Of a DNA stretch of 64,000 bases, positions 1 through 8,808 are shown in pieces (positions within the stretch are counted from its first letter, which is position 1; every line of letters begins with the position of its first letter). The translations under genes and the position numbers were made by a program. Source of the DNA: Candidatus Desulfopertinax cowenii (lineage in GTDB: Bacteria > Bacillota > Desulfotomaculia > Desulfotomaculales > Desulforudaceae); NCBI GenBank assembly GCA_001899445.1, contig MPOA01000006.1, positions 744,001 to 808,000 of the forward strand, written 5' to 3'. The notes under the pieces were generated by a model. That model was not told the DNA's origin. It searched no databases and saw only the letters and a list, made by a program, of their open reading frames with translations.

Positions 1-97
1 CTCCGCATTCTCTGCCCAATACTCACCCGGAGTGCTGGGTGGTTAAGCGCCCTCCCCAATTTGCGATTTGCAATTGCGGCGGCGCTTGCGGCACCGC

Positions 98-970
98 CTA
101 CGGGAGCCAGGTGTCCACCAGGCTGCGGTTCTCGGCGATCCACTGCTCGGCCGCCTCGTCTGGACTCAAGCCGTCTTCGATCAGTCCCATGACCGCACCA
201 ATATCGGCGGCGGTCCAGGAGAAATTGTCCAGCAGAGAGTACACTTCCGGCTTTTCTGCTTGCAACCCCTGGCGCACAATGGTGGCGATATGCTCTTCGC
301 CGCCAAAATAGACCTCCGGATCTTCGAGGTATTTCAGGTCGAATTTCGCAAACTTCCAGTGCGGAGTCCAGCCGGTTACAACAATCCACTCTTCCTGGTC
401 GATGGCCGCCTTCAACGCCGCCGCCATGGCGAAGCTGGAGCTATCCTGCAGCTCGAACTCCAGGCCGTAGCCCTCGATAGCCTGCTCGGTGGCCTTCATG
501 ATTCCGGCCCCAGGCTCGATGCCGACGATTTTGCCGTCGAACTTATCCTTGTACTCATTCATCTCGGCAATGGAATCGATAGTTACATAGCTTGGAACAA
601 CCAAGCCGATCCGGGCCCCCTCCAGGTTCGCCCCCAGGTTTTCAACTTTGTCCTGTACCGCCGCATAATAGTCGGCGTGGGTGTGTGGCAGCCAGGCCGT
701 TACCAGGCCGTCGAACTGGCCCTCACCGATGCCCTGCCACATAATCCCGGCGTCCAGAGAATTCAAGGTCACCTCGTAACCCATTTCTTCCAACACGTTT
801 TTCACTACGTAGGTGCTGGCAATAGCGCAGTCCCATTCCACGTAGCCCAGGGACGCTTCTTTGGCCTGTTCGTTAGCAGGCGGCTGGTCCCCGCAACCGA
901 CAACCGCCGCCGACATCAGGGTCAAAGCAGTAAGCAGCGCAACCACTTTCCAACTCCGTTTCTGTTTCAC
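98..970 (-). CDS. opuAC: Glycine betaine ABC transporter substrate-binding lipoprotein
   Basis: Extracellular lipid-anchored receptor that captures glycine betaine or a related quaternary amine for the importer encoded just upstream. The 290-aa protein starts with a basic segment, a hydrophobic stretch and a lipobox VVGC with Cys26 as the lipidation site. The mature part has the OpuAC fold pattern, with Trp-containing segments (EWDCA, WLPHTHADY, TGWTPHW) of the kind that build the aromatic cage around a trimethylammonium group. It is the last gene of the minus-strand set, 30 nt after the permease gene. The substrate is inferred from family; choline, carnitine or proline betaine remain possible. 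Confidence 0.9.
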   Translation of the reverse strand: MKQKRSWKVVALLTALTLMSAAVVGCGDQPPANEQAKEASLGYVEWDCAIASTYVVKNVLEEMGYEVTLNSLDAGIMWQGIGEGQFDGLVTAWLPHTHADYYAAVQDKVENLGANLEGARIGLVVPSYVTIDSIAEMNEYKDKFDGKIVGIEPGAGIMKATEQAIEGYGLEFELQDSSSFAMAAALKAAIDQEEWIVVTGWTPHWKFAKFDLKYLEDPEVYFGGEEHIATIVRQGLQAEKPEVYSLLDNFSWTAADIGAVMGLIEDGLSPDEAAEQWIAENRSLVDTWLP

Positions 971-1000
971 CTGACATCTCCCTCCTAAATCATCTTAAAT

Positions 1001-1849
1001 TCAGTGCGCGGCGCGAGTCCTTTTCCCCTTACCTAAATTCTGAGTAACCCGGTCGAGGATGATGGCGATAATCACGATGGCCAAGCCGCCCTCAAAACCC
1101 GTGGGAATATCCAAACGCTGCAAGCCCCGGAGCACCTCGCCTCCCAGCCCCCCGGCACCGATCATGGCCGCGATCACCACCATGGACAAGGATAACATAA
1201 TGCACTGGTTGATGCCGGCCATGATGGTCGGAAGCGCTAAGGGGAGCTGAATCTTGACCAGCTTCTGAATCTTGGTCGACCCAAAGGCTTCGGCCGCCTC
1301 CAGGAGCTCCCCGGGTACCTGGCGGATGCCCAGACCGGTCAACCTGATCACCGGCGGCATCGCAAACACCACGGTGGCGATCAGCGCCGGAACAACCCCG
1401 ATTTTAAACAGAATCACGGCCGGAACCAGATAGACGAAGGGCGGCATGGTCTGCATAAGATCCAGCACTGGCATGGTACACTTGTGTGCTGCCTCGCTCC
1501 AGGCCGTCAAGATGCCGAACGGTATCCCGAACAGGAGGGCCAGAAAAGTGGCCGTAAGCACCAAAGACAGGGTATTCATAGAGGCCTCCCAGAGGCCGAG
1601 GTTGAGCAGCAAAAACAACCCCAGCCCGGCACCAAGCGCGATCCGGCGGTTGGTGATCAAGAAAACCAGCACCATCGTGAAGGCAATGAACAACACCGGC
1701 GGCAGAAAAAGTATGCCGTCCCGCAGCCCCTCGACCAACGCCTCGATTACCGTCCGGACAACCCCAAAAAACCCGGCGAAGTTGCTTTGGACGAAGATGA
1801 TTAACTCGTTGACCCAATCACCTATGGGAATTTTGGGGATATTCTCCAA
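1001..1849 (-). CDS. opuAB: Glycine betaine ABC transporter permease
   Basis: Inner-membrane channel subunit of the betaine importer (ProW/OpuAB family), 282 aa, the usual family length. Several hydrophobic helices are evident, and a cytoplasmic EAA-type loop (around residues 184-207, EAAEAFGSTK...) would dock onto the ATPase. It lies only 3 nt after the ATPase stop codon and 30 nt before the binding-protein gene, so the three are almost certainly one transcript and one complex. Together with the CBS-domain ATPase this points to osmotic-stress uptake of a compatible solute. Specificity cannot be read from the permease alone. Confidence 0.9.
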   Translation of the reverse strand: MENIPKIPIGDWVNELIIFVQSNFAGFFGVVRTVIEALVEGLRDGILFLPPVLFIAFTMVLVFLITNRRIALGAGLGLFLLLNLGLWEASMNTLSLVLTATFLALLFGIPFGILTAWSEAAHKCTMPVLDLMQTMPPFVYLVPAVILFKIGVVPALIATVVFAMPPVIRLTGLGIRQVPGELLEAAEAFGSTKIQKLVKIQLPLALPTIMAGINQCIMLSLSMVVIAAMIGAGGLGGEVLRGLQRLDIPTGFEGGLAIVIIAIILDRVTQNLGKGKRTRAAH

Positions 1850-1852
1850 GGC

Positions 1853-3106
1853 CTAATCCCCTCTCCTAGTCAGCCCGGCCAAAAGGGCCCCGCGCACAAT
1901 AACCCCCGCCAGGCGACCATCCTGATTCACAACGGCGACCGGATACTTGGAGTCGGCGAGCACCGGGATCAGGTCGCTGATCGGGGTATCCAACAGGGTG
2001 GTGGGTGGGTCAGGAGCAAGAATTCTGGATAGATCTTCGACGTTTTCTTCCCGAGCCTGCACCGCGTCTTCGGCCGTGACGATTCCGGCCAGCTTGCGTT
2101 CCCGCGTGACCACGAAAATGCTGGAGATGCCCAGTTCTTTCATCCGGCGCAGGGCCACCCGCGGCCCGTCCTTGGTCGACACCGTTTCCGCACTTTTCAT
2201 AATGGCGCCGGCCGTCAACACCTTGGCCATGTCCACGTCCTCAACAAACCGGTGCACGTACTCGTTCGCCGGTTTAGTCAAAATCTCCTCCGGGGTGCCG
2301 ATCTGCACGATCATACCGTCCTTCATCAAAGCGATCCGATCCCCGATCTTGAGCGCCTCGTCCAAGTCGTGAGTCACGAAAATAATGGTTTTATTCATCT
2401 GGCTCTGGAGAGCCAGCAGCTCATTTTGCATATCCCGTCGAATCAGGGGGTCAAGCGCACTGAAGGCTTCATCCATCAGCAAAATGTCGGGATCACTGGC
2501 CAAGGCCCGCGCCAACCCGACACGCTGCTGCATTCCGCCGCTTAGTTCGTGGGGATAAGAAGCGGCCCATTCCTTTAACCCAACCATTTCTAGGACCGCT
2601 TTTGCTTTTTCATGCCGCTCCGCCAGGGGCAGCCCTTGTACTTCCAGACCGTAAGCTACATTGTCAATGATGCTGCGGTGTGGAAACAACGCAAAACGCT
2701 GAAACACCATCCCCAGGCGCCGGCGCCGCAAATCGCGCAGCCGTTTTTCATCCACCTGGACAATATCCTCGCCGTCGATCAGGATTTCACCGGCAGTGGG
2801 TTCGATCAGACGATTCAGGCAACGCAAAAGCGTAGACTTCCCGCTGCCGGAAAGCCCCATCAGCACAAACACCTCACCCGGCCGGACGCTGAAGGTCGCT
2901 TCATACACCCCGACCGCATGCCGGGTTTTTTCGAACAATTGTTCCTTGCTGAGCCCATCCCGCAACAAAGGCAGCACCTTTTGGGGATGAGGTCCGAAAA
3001 TCTTGACCAGACCCCGCACCAAAATTTTACTGTTCTCCGTTGAAGACGACAAATCAGCCGACCCTGGCTCTTGGCCGCTTTGGTCCTTTAATGGCACACT
3101 ACTCAC
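1853..3106 (-). CDS. opuAA: Glycine betaine ABC transporter ATP-binding protein with CBS domains
   Basis: ATPase that powers the betaine importer; 417 aa. Walker A GLSGSGKST is at residues 84-92, followed by the LSGGMQQR signature and the Walker B segment ILLMDEAFSALD. The C-terminal ~125 residues form a tandem CBS pair; in the OpuA family this module senses ionic strength and gates transport. The start is GTG at 3106; an in-frame GTG at 3097 is an alternative, and neither has a strong SD. It is the first gene of the three-gene operon. The usual N-terminal family region (residues ~28-70) is intact and nothing is missing. Confidence 0.92.
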   Translation of the reverse strand: MSSVPLKDQSGQEPGSADLSSSTENSKILVRGLVKIFGPHPQKVLPLLRDGLSKEQLFEKTRHAVGVYEATFSVRPGEVFVLMGLSGSGKSTLLRCLNRLIEPTAGEILIDGEDIVQVDEKRLRDLRRRRLGMVFQRFALFPHRSIIDNVAYGLEVQGLPLAERHEKAKAVLEMVGLKEWAASYPHELSGGMQQRVGLARALASDPDILLMDEAFSALDPLIRRDMQNELLALQSQMNKTIIFVTHDLDEALKIGDRIALMKDGMIVQIGTPEEILTKPANEYVHRFVEDVDMAKVLTAGAIMKSAETVSTKDGPRVALRRMKELGISSIFVVTRERKLAGIVTAEDAVQAREENVEDLSRILAPDPPTTLLDTPISDLIPVLADSKYPVAVVNQDGRLAGVIVRGALLAGLTRRGD

Positions 3107-3560
3107 ACTGCCCCAGCCTTTTTAATGACTTTACCTTCCGGCAAACCGGGATCCCAAACACTCCCGTCATTCCCTGCCAACCACACCAGGCACTAAAACC
3201 CAATCTCCAGTAACACTCAACACTCCGGAATACTCCGAATACACACCAGTAGGGGTTTTCCGCAGAAACCAAGGACGCTCCGTCTACCCGTCCGCACAAG
3301 CCACCCCCTTTCCTGGCAATTACTGACGGCATCCTAACACGCGGCCCAGGGGTTTGTCAAACAGCCGGTCGGCGCCGACCCAGCGATCTGACGAATTGGC
3401 GACGGTCAACAGGAAGGCTTCCTGCACCCGGCACTTACTCGAAAACAAAAGCATAGTTTGTCCAATTTCCGGCCTCGTTCGCATAATCGGTGGCCTGAAT
3501 TCTAACTTTAAAAGGAGAAAGCAGATGTTTAGACTGGATGTCGGGATATTACCACCGAGG
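3107..3560. other. Non-coding interval upstream of the betaine operon
   Basis: About 450 bp with no convincing gene. A 77-codon minus-strand reading frame (3099-3332) has no recognisable protein character and was not accepted. Visible structure is limited to a perfect 14-bp palindrome, GGTCGGCGCCGACC, at 3367-3380, and imperfect repeats of GGAGTRTT-like text on the minus strand at 3170-3250. The region must hold the promoter of the betaine operon, but no clear -35/-10 pair was found. Confidence 0.4.
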
Positions 3561-3582
3561 GACTGAGTTTTTCAGCGGAATC
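3561..3582 (+). repeat. Solo terminal repeat of the 239-bp MITE (relic)
   Basis: These 22 bases match the right end of the element at 36551-36789 with one mismatch (GACTGAGTTTTTCAGCGG... against GACTGACTTTTTCAGCGG...). No partner left end was found upstream, so this looks like a degraded or partly deleted copy. It lies about 80 bp before the start of the 3D-domain protein gene. Confidence 0.6.
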
Positions 3583-3662
3583 TGATTGGCCTGATATTCT
3601 CCTGGCTGAGCAGCAGGAATGCCGTTCCCGCGCGCCGAATTTCTGGATCCGGGTGAAGTGCC

Positions 3663-4685
3663 TTGGAATGGTACACCTTTAAATTTGAAAACCGCGCGGC
3701 GGAGAAAAAACGGCGTCTGGCGGCAAAACGGCGCCGGTTGGTAATCCTGGCGTTGCTGGTGAGCCTTTTCCTGGTGGCGGGAGCGGCTTTGAGCTGGTCC
3801 GCCTGGGCCAGGATGGACGTGACGGTGGCCGACGACGGGAGGCTCCTCCGGGTGACGGCCTTTCGGGGTACGGTGGCCGACCTCCTGGAACGGGAGGGCA
3901 TTACAATCGGGCCGTGGGACCGGGTTTACCCCGCCCCGGAAACCCCGCTCCACGACGGGATCGAAATTACCGTGGACCGGGCGGTGCCGGTGACCGTGCG
4001 GGTGGACGGCCGAGATTTGGAAGTTTGGACCGTCGCGCAAAGGGTGGGGCAGGTGCTGGCGGATGCTGGCGTGGAGCTGAATGCCGGTGACCTGGTGCAG
4101 CCCGCGCCGGAAACGCCGGTGACCGCCCGCCTGGAGATCGGCGTCGTCCGGGTAACCACCGAAGTCGAGGAAGTGGAAATCGCCACGCCTTACCAGGTGG
4201 AACGCCGGCCGGCATATGATCTGCCCAAGGGGCAGACCCGGGTGCTGGTTCAGGGGGAAAACGGGCTGATCCGGGAGACCTGGCGGATCACCTACCACGA
4301 CGGCACGGAAGTCGACCGGGAATTGGTAAAGCGCGAAGAAGTCTTGCGGCCCCGCAACCAGGTTTTACTAGTGGGGATGGCGGACATCGTCACCCGCGGG
4401 GTACAGGATATCCGGTTTGAACGCATGCTCACGGCCGAGGCGACGGCCTACACCTACACCGGCAACAACACGGCTACCGGGGTGCCTCCCGGTCCGGGTA
4501 CGGTAGCGGTCGATCCCCAGGTGATTCCCTTGGGTTCGCGGCTTTACATTGACGGTTACGGGTACGGCAAGGCGCTGGATGTCGGGGGCAAGATCAAGGG
4601 GAAACGCATTGACGTATTCTTCCCGACCCGACAGGAGGCCCTGCAGTGGGGCCGCCGCACGGTGAACGTGTATGTGCTGAAATAG
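3663..4685 (+). CDS. yabE: Cell-wall protein with DUF348, G5 and 3D domains (YabE-like)
   Basis: Membrane-anchored surface protein, probably a peptidoglycan lytic or remodelling enzyme. In the 340-aa protein a basic start (to residue 26) precedes a membrane helix at ~27-47. Two ubiquitin-like DUF348 repeats follow (~51-100 and ~108-155), then a G5 domain (~165-245) and a C-terminal 3D domain (~257-340). The three aspartates that name the 3D family are seen in VAVDPQVIPLG (D284), LDVGG (D306) and RIDVFF (D317). The start is TTG 3663, the first possible codon after an in-frame stop, behind a weak GGTGAAG. Its place directly before rsmA matches yabE of Bacillus; the rnmV gene usually found between them is absent. 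Confidence 0.85.
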   Translation: MEWYTFKFENRAAEKKRRLAAKRRRLVILALLVSLFLVAGAALSWSAWARMDVTVADDGRLLRVTAFRGTVADLLEREGITIGPWDRVYPAPETPLHDGIEITVDRAVPVTVRVDGRDLEVWTVAQRVGQVLADAGVELNAGDLVQPAPETPVTARLEIGVVRVTTEVEEVEIATPYQVERRPAYDLPKGQTRVLVQGENGLIRETWRITYHDGTEVDRELVKREEVLRPRNQVLLVGMADIVTRGVQDIRFERMLTAEATAYTYTGNNTATGVPPGPGTVAVDPQVIPLGSRLYIDGYGYGKALDVGGKIKGKRIDVFFPTRQEALQWGRRTVNVYVLK

Positions 4686-4745
4686 GACGCAAGTATCGCA
4701 ACTATGCTGACGACTGACGACTGTTTTTAGGGCAAGGTAGGGGCA

Positions 4746-5624
4746 GTGACCGTAGAACTGACAAGCATCAGAGAGGTACGCCGCCTGCTGGCGGCGTACG
4801 GTTTGCAGCCTCGTAAAACCCTGGGCCAGAACTTCCTGGTGGCGGCGGGGGTGCTGGACAAGATCATCACGGCGGCCGAAATCCGGGAAGGGGAATTGGT
4901 CGTGGAAGTCGGCCCCGGCCTGGGGGCCCTCACCCGGCGCCTGGCTGAGGCCGGAGCGCGGGTGGTGGCGGTGGAGCTGGACCCCGGCCTGCTGGCGGTC
5001 CTGCGGGACGTGTTGGGTGACCTCGGGGACCGGGTACGGCTGGTCAGGGCGGACGCCCTCAAGGTGGACTACGGGACCCTGGTGGGTACCCGTTCCTTCA
5101 AGGTGGTGGCCAACCTGCCCTACTACATTACCAGCCCCTTCGTGACCAGCTTCCTGGAGGCCGATTACCGTTTTGAACGGCTGGTGCTCATGGTCCAGCG
5201 GGAGGTGGGGGAAAGAATGGTGGCGCAACCTGGCACCAAGGCTTACGGCGCTTTGACCGTCCTGGTGAGCTACCACACCCGGGCGGACATTGTCTGGCGG
5301 GTTTCCCGGCACTGTTTTTACCCGCCGCCGGCGGTCGACTCGGCGGTGATCAGGCTGGCCAGGCGCACCCGGCCCGCCGTGCCGGTACTGCGGCCAGACC
5401 TCTTCTTCCGGATTGTGCGGGCCGCCTTTGGCCGCCGCCGCAAGATGCTTCCCAACGCCCTGGAGGGGGCGGTGCCCGGGGTGGACCGGGAGACCTGGGC
5501 CCGGATCATTCAGACCGCCGGCGTGGATCACCGGGCCCGGGGGGAAGTGTTGACGCCGGCGCAGTTTGGCTTGATTGCCGACGCCTGCGTGCGCATGGGC
5601 TTTGCACCCCCTTCCGTGGTATGA
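4746..5624 (+). CDS. rsmA: 16S rRNA (adenine1518/1519-N6)-dimethyltransferase RsmA
   Basis: Dimethylates two adjacent adenines in the 3' terminal hairpin of 16S rRNA during 30S assembly (KsgA). The 292-aa length is normal. The QNFL motif follows residue 27, the SAM-binding glycine loop VVEVGPGLG is at 52-60, and the catalytic NLPYYIT motif is at 123-129. The C-terminal helical domain carries the PPPAVDSAV segment typical of the family. The start is GTG 4746. It sits between the 3D-domain gene and a YkuK-family gene. Confidence 0.96.
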   Translation: MTVELTSIREVRRLLAAYGLQPRKTLGQNFLVAAGVLDKIITAAEIREGELVVEVGPGLGALTRRLAEAGARVVAVELDPGLLAVLRDVLGDLGDRVRLVRADALKVDYGTLVGTRSFKVVANLPYYITSPFVTSFLEADYRFERLVLMVQREVGERMVAQPGTKAYGALTVLVSYHTRADIVWRVSRHCFYPPPAVDSAVIRLARRTRPAVPVLRPDLFFRIVRAAFGRRRKMLPNALEGAVPGVDRETWARIIQTAGVDHRARGEVLTPAQFGLIADACVRMGFAPPSVV

Positions 5625-5648
5625 TATTAGCAGGTGGTATAAGGGGAT

Positions 5649-6131
5649 GTGAGGCCTTTGTTTCTGAATAACCCCACCAAGGGGCGGCTGACTTTCGAAC
5701 AGATGATGGAAGACATGCTGCGGTATATCCACGGTCTGCCGTCCTCATCGTATAAAATTATCGTCGGCACGGACTCCCAGGTAGCCAGGGGTAACACCCA
5801 GTTCATCACCGCGGTAATCATTCACCGGCTAGGGAAGGGTGCGCGCTATTATTACCGGAAAAAGAACCACCGCAAGATTAAGAGCCTGCGGCAAAAAATC
5901 TTTTTTGAAACGGCGCTCAGCCTGGAGTTGGGAGGAATGGTAGCCAAAAGGTTTGCCGAATTGGGCTGTGAAGACATGAAGGTCGAGATTCACATTGACG
6001 CCGGCACCCACGGCGAAACCAAGGACCTCATCCGAGAGGTGGTGGGCATGGTCACCGGTAGCGGTTTCCGGGCCAGGATTAAGCCGGACGCCTACGGTGC
6101 TTCTTCGGTGGCCGACCGACACACCAAGTAG
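5649..6131 (+). CDS. YkuK/DUF458 family RNase H-like protein
   Basis: Small protein (160 aa) of the DUF458/YkuK family, whose fold is related to RNase H; its cellular role is not established. Family text is visible in the N-terminal KGRLTFEQMM, the IIVGTDSQV strand and the late DAYGASSVADRHTK end. Acidic residues in GTDSQ, EIHIDAG and KPDAYG could be metal ligands, but that is inference. The start is GTG 5649 after AAGGGG. It lies 24 nt after rsmA and may share its transcript. Its 3' end overlaps the end of the convergent glycosyltransferase gene by 40 bp. Confidence 0.8.
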   Translation: MRPLFLNNPTKGRLTFEQMMEDMLRYIHGLPSSSYKIIVGTDSQVARGNTQFITAVIIHRLGKGARYYYRKKNHRKIKSLRQKIFFETALSLELGGMVAKRFAELGCEDMKVEIHIDAGTHGETKDLIREVVGMVTGSGFRARIKPDAYGASSVADRHTK

Positions 6132-6937
6132 TTTTTAACGGGTACCGACAACTCCGACCCCATGAATTGCTCAAGAAGGTCCCAGCGGCGGGTGTGGTGA
6201 TAACCGTCAAAGGTTATACCCAGCAGGCTGCGGGATCTTTTCTGGTTATCCAGGAGGCAAAAGGCCTCCAGGTGATCACCCACGATGGTTTCGGCGATCA
6301 GGCGGGCGTGTTGCGGTCCCCGGTCGGGCGATCCCAGTTCGTAGTGGGGAAGTGAGGCGGCGATCCCGATCCGGAGCCTCCGCTGGGTGGCCAGGACCAG
6401 GGTTACGGGCGGTACGGCCAGTTCCCGGAACGGGACCGCGTTCAGAAAACGACGGGACACCGCATGCGGTCCATGCGAGGGCGACGCCGGGCCCAGATGT
6501 TGCAATCCCAGGGCCCGGGTGAGCGCCTTGCGCACCCCCAGGAGTTGGGTAACCATGGAAGTTGGCCAGCTTTGGCTGCCGGTTGGGTAGCAGTTGGTCA
6601 GACAAAGGTCGACGCCCCCTTGAACGGCCTGAAGCAGCTTTTCCAGCGTGCCGCGGATCTCTCCCACCATGTCCCCGTCCACAAACAACACGGCGTCGGC
6701 TCCCAGTCGGTGGGCGTAGAAAGCGCCGACCGCCCGGGGAACGTCGATGCCCAAAGGTTCCTCGAAGTGGATCAACCTGATTCGGTCTTCCGGATAGGAC
6801 TTGACGATGCGGCGTGAATCGTCGCGGCTGCCGTTCAACACCGGAAGTACGAGATCAACGGGCAGGGCCAGGACGTTGTCCAGCACCCGGCCCAGGCGTT
6901 CCTCTTCGTTCTGGATCGGTATCACCACGCACAGCAT
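6092..6937 (-). CDS. Family 2-like glycosyltransferase
   Basis: Predicted cytoplasmic nucleotide-sugar transferase of the GT-A fold, 281 aa. The N-terminus has the typical CVVIPIQNEEERLG strand-loop and a metal-binding DXD equivalent in LFVDGDMVG (about residues 85-95). No membrane helix is evident. The start at 6937 was chosen because GGAGGC lies 8 nt before it; the open frame extends 24 codons further upstream without an SD. The acceptor is unknown. A spore or envelope role is possible given the divergent yabG neighbour, but not shown. Confidence 0.75.
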   Translation of the reverse strand: MLCVVIPIQNEEERLGRVLDNVLALPVDLVLPVLNGSRDDSRRIVKSYPEDRIRLIHFEEPLGIDVPRAVGAFYAHRLGADAVLFVDGDMVGEIRGTLEKLLQAVQGGVDLCLTNCYPTGSQSWPTSMVTQLLGVRKALTRALGLQHLGPASPSHGPHAVSRRFLNAVPFRELAVPPVTLVLATQRRLRIGIAASLPHYELGSPDRGPQHARLIAETIVGDHLEAFCLLDNQKRSRSLLGITFDGYHHTRRWDLLEQFMGSELSVPVKNYLVCRSATEEAP

Positions 6938-7058
6938 CTTTTCAAGCCTCCCTACGCACTGCCAATATATTGAAAATATGGCAAGCATGTGCTTGGTGGC
7001 AGTTCCCAAAAGTCAGCCGTGCTCATAAGATGAAGTAAACACCAAGAAAGGATCCCAC

Positions 7059-7925
7059 ATGCCTATGGACCAGATCAAGGAGGGCGATATTGTCGCCCGA
7101 AGATCCTATGAATTGGACCTGTACTTCAAAGTCTGCAAACTCTACGAGCACGAGAACGGGCAACGCTGGGCCATGTTACGGGGCATTGACATCAGGCTCT
7201 GTGCCGACGCCCCGGTTTCCGATCTGGAAAAAATCTCTTCCGAGAAGGTGGCCCAGTATTGGCGCAAGGTGATGACCACCAGCAACGACCTGATGCGGCG
7301 CTGTTTCCAGCGCCGGGAGAGGGAATTGAAAGAGGGCTGGAGCCGGGGAAATATGGTGGCCACCTTCGACGTGCCGGGCAAGGTGCTGCATCTGGACGGA
7401 GATCAGGATTATCTTGAGCTGTGCAACACCACCTACCGTCAGCTGGGGGTGCCTGCCAAGGGGTACTACATCCCGGAGGCGGAACAGCCGTCGAGGGTGG
7501 CGATCCTGTTGAGAGAGCATAACCCGGATATTCTCGTCCTCACCGGTCACGATGCGTTCAAGAAGGGGAGCAAGGACTTTCGGAACATGGACCACTACCG
7601 CAACTCCCGGTACTTTGTAAAGGCGGTGAAGGTGGCCCGGGAATACGAAAAGAACCGGGACGACCTGGTGATTTTTGCCGGGGCCTGCCAGTCCTTCTAC
7701 GAAGCGCTTCTGGAGGCCGGGGCCAATTTCGCGAGCGCACCCGAGCGGGTACTGATCCATGCGTTCGACCCGGTGTTCGTGGTGGAGAAGGTGGCTTATA
7801 CGCCGGTATGCAAACCAATTGCCCTTAAGGAAGTGATCGAGGCCACCATTACCCGGTATCCCGGGATCGGGGGATTGGATACCCAGGGGAAATACCGGAT
7901 GGGCGCACCCAAATCAGCTTACTGA
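7059..7925 (+). CDS. yabG: Sporulation peptidase YabG
   Basis: Cysteine protease that trims spore-coat and coat-associated proteins late in sporulation; it acts in the mother cell in Bacillus and on cortex-protein precursors in clostridia. The 288-aa length and full-length similarity to YabG are clear: an N-terminal GDIVARRSYELDLYFKV barrel-like segment, the central LTGHDAF (candidate catalytic His) and VIFAGACQSFYEA (candidate catalytic Cys). ATG 7059 follows GAAAGGA; ATG 7065 is also possible. A CATAAGATG element at 7024-7032 resembles a sigma-K -10, but no good -35 was found. Confidence 0.93.
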   Translation: MPMDQIKEGDIVARRSYELDLYFKVCKLYEHENGQRWAMLRGIDIRLCADAPVSDLEKISSEKVAQYWRKVMTTSNDLMRRCFQRRERELKEGWSRGNMVATFDVPGKVLHLDGDQDYLELCNTTYRQLGVPAKGYYIPEAEQPSRVAILLREHNPDILVLTGHDAFKKGSKDFRNMDHYRNSRYFVKAVKVAREYEKNRDDLVIFAGACQSFYEALLEAGANFASAPERVLIHAFDPVFVVEKVAYTPVCKPIALKEVIEATITRYPGIGGLDTQGKYRMGAPKSAY

Positions 7926-7996
7926 CAACCCTAATTTCTTTGAAAAGCCGGTATATTGTATGCTGGTAAACCTTGCATGGTTAGGCAATTATCACT

Positions 7997-8025
7997 AACA
8001 AACCCTCCGGCCTCGTCATAGCATG
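7997..8025 (+). promoter_or_regulatory. Candidate sigma-K-type promoter
   Basis: AACA (7997-8000), 16 bp, then CATAGCATG (8017-8025) fits the Bacillus sigma-K pattern mACm-N16-CATAnnnTA at all but the last base. It lies 20 bp upstream of the gene starting at 8046. It shares architecture with three further sites in the next 4 kb. Confidence 0.5.
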
Positions 8026-8045
8026 GGGCCAAAGGGGGGGTGCCT

Positions 8046-8438
8046 ATGAACGCGGAAGCCGCTTTTGCGTCCATCAACGGGGTGCCTGTGATCGGCACCT
8101 GCTTCCTCGACCGGGAGCAGGCGCTGTCCGAAGTCCAGTATCTTACCGAACAGGTGGCCCGCTACAACGAAAAAGGAAGCCCCATGGTGCGAGTTAGTTT
8201 CAGGCCGCAGAGTGATGGGCGTTTCAGCCTGGAGGTGGGCGGCAGCGAACGGGCGATCACGGTGATTCCCGGGGTGGATGAACTGATGCTCCGCCGCTTC
8301 TACAAGGCTTATAACGCCAAGAAAATGTTTATTCTGACCAGCTTTGTGGGCCGGGAGGCGGGATCACCGGTGTCCCTGGTGGTGTCGGACGGCCTGGGAG
8401 TGGTCATCTACAAGCCGCACGCGACCATTCTGTTTTAA
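8046..8438 (+). CDS. Hypothetical protein, probable late-sporulation gene
   Basis: 130-aa soluble protein that I do not recognise. It has no signal peptide or membrane helix and a mixed alpha/beta character, with a hydrophobic C-terminal end (SLVVSDGLGVVIYKPHATILF region). ATG 8046 is preferred because the purine-rich AAAGGGGGGG at 8031-8040 sits at normal SD distance; GTG 8040 overlaps it. It follows yabG, is preceded by a sigma-K-like promoter and is followed by the small Cys-motif genes, so a coat or mother-cell role is inferred from context only. Confidence 0.65.
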   Translation: MNAEAAFASINGVPVIGTCFLDREQALSEVQYLTEQVARYNEKGSPMVRVSFRPQSDGRFSLEVGGSERAITVIPGVDELMLRRFYKAYNAKKMFILTSFVGREAGSPVSLVVSDGLGVVIYKPHATILF

Positions 8439-8482
8439 GCGTCGCCAGCCGCGGGCTGTTCCCGGGCCGCACCCGAGCGCCG

Positions 8483-8511
8483 CACACTTTGTAGCCAACA
8501 GTCATATTTTA
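8483..8511 (+). promoter_or_regulatory. Candidate sigma-K-type promoter
   Basis: CACA (8483-8486), 16 bp, then CATATTTTA (8503-8511) matches mACm-N16-CATAnnnTA exactly. It stands 55 bp before the start of the first small Cys-motif gene. This is the best match in the window. Confidence 0.6.
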
Positions 8512-8566
8512 TGGTTAGAAAGCCGATACGGGTGCGAGTTATCCGCCGTTTAAGGGAGGGACGCCG

Positions 8567-8788
8567 ATGGGTAATGAAGACCTGGAAAAACTGATCGACA
8601 AAGCGGACCTGCGGGAATTGAAAGACCAGCGGTTCTGGCCCAAGCCGCCCAAGGAAAACGAAAACCGCCCGGGAGTATGCGGGGCACCGTTCATGGTAGT
8701 CTGCGTCGTCTTGTCCAGGTGCACGACCATTAACAGCGGGGCCTGCCCGGACTGGGATTTCTGCGATCCCTTGTGTGCAACAAAGTAA
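8567..8788 (+). CDS. Small Cys-motif protein, copy 1
   Basis: 73-aa protein of unknown family. The N-terminal half is charged; the C-terminal half has a short hydrophobic strand (FMVVCVVLS) followed by the motif C-T-T-I-N-S-G-A-C-P-D-W-D-F-C-D-P. ATG 8567 follows GGGAGG at 8 nt. The next gene, 20 nt downstream, encodes a paralogue sharing the motif, so the pair arose by duplication. With a sigma-K-like promoter in front, a cross-linkable coat component is plausible. A ribosomal-peptide precursor was considered, but no maturation enzyme is nearby. Confidence 0.7.
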   Translation: MGNEDLEKLIDKADLRELKDQRFWPKPPKENENRPGVCGAPFMVVCVVLSRCTTINSGACPDWDFCDPLCATK

Positions 8789-8808
8789 ATGAAAGGGAGG
8801 GTAAAACG

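Noticed and set aside
3099-3332. 77-codon minus-strand frame overlapping the start of the betaine ATPase gene
   Set aside because: No SD, composition rich in Gly/Trp/Cys without pattern, no recognisable family; more likely the operon's leader region.
3367-3380. 14-bp palindrome as a specific operator
   Set aside because: A self-complementary GC-rich 14-mer can occur by chance in this composition, and no regulator gene or promoter is adjacent.
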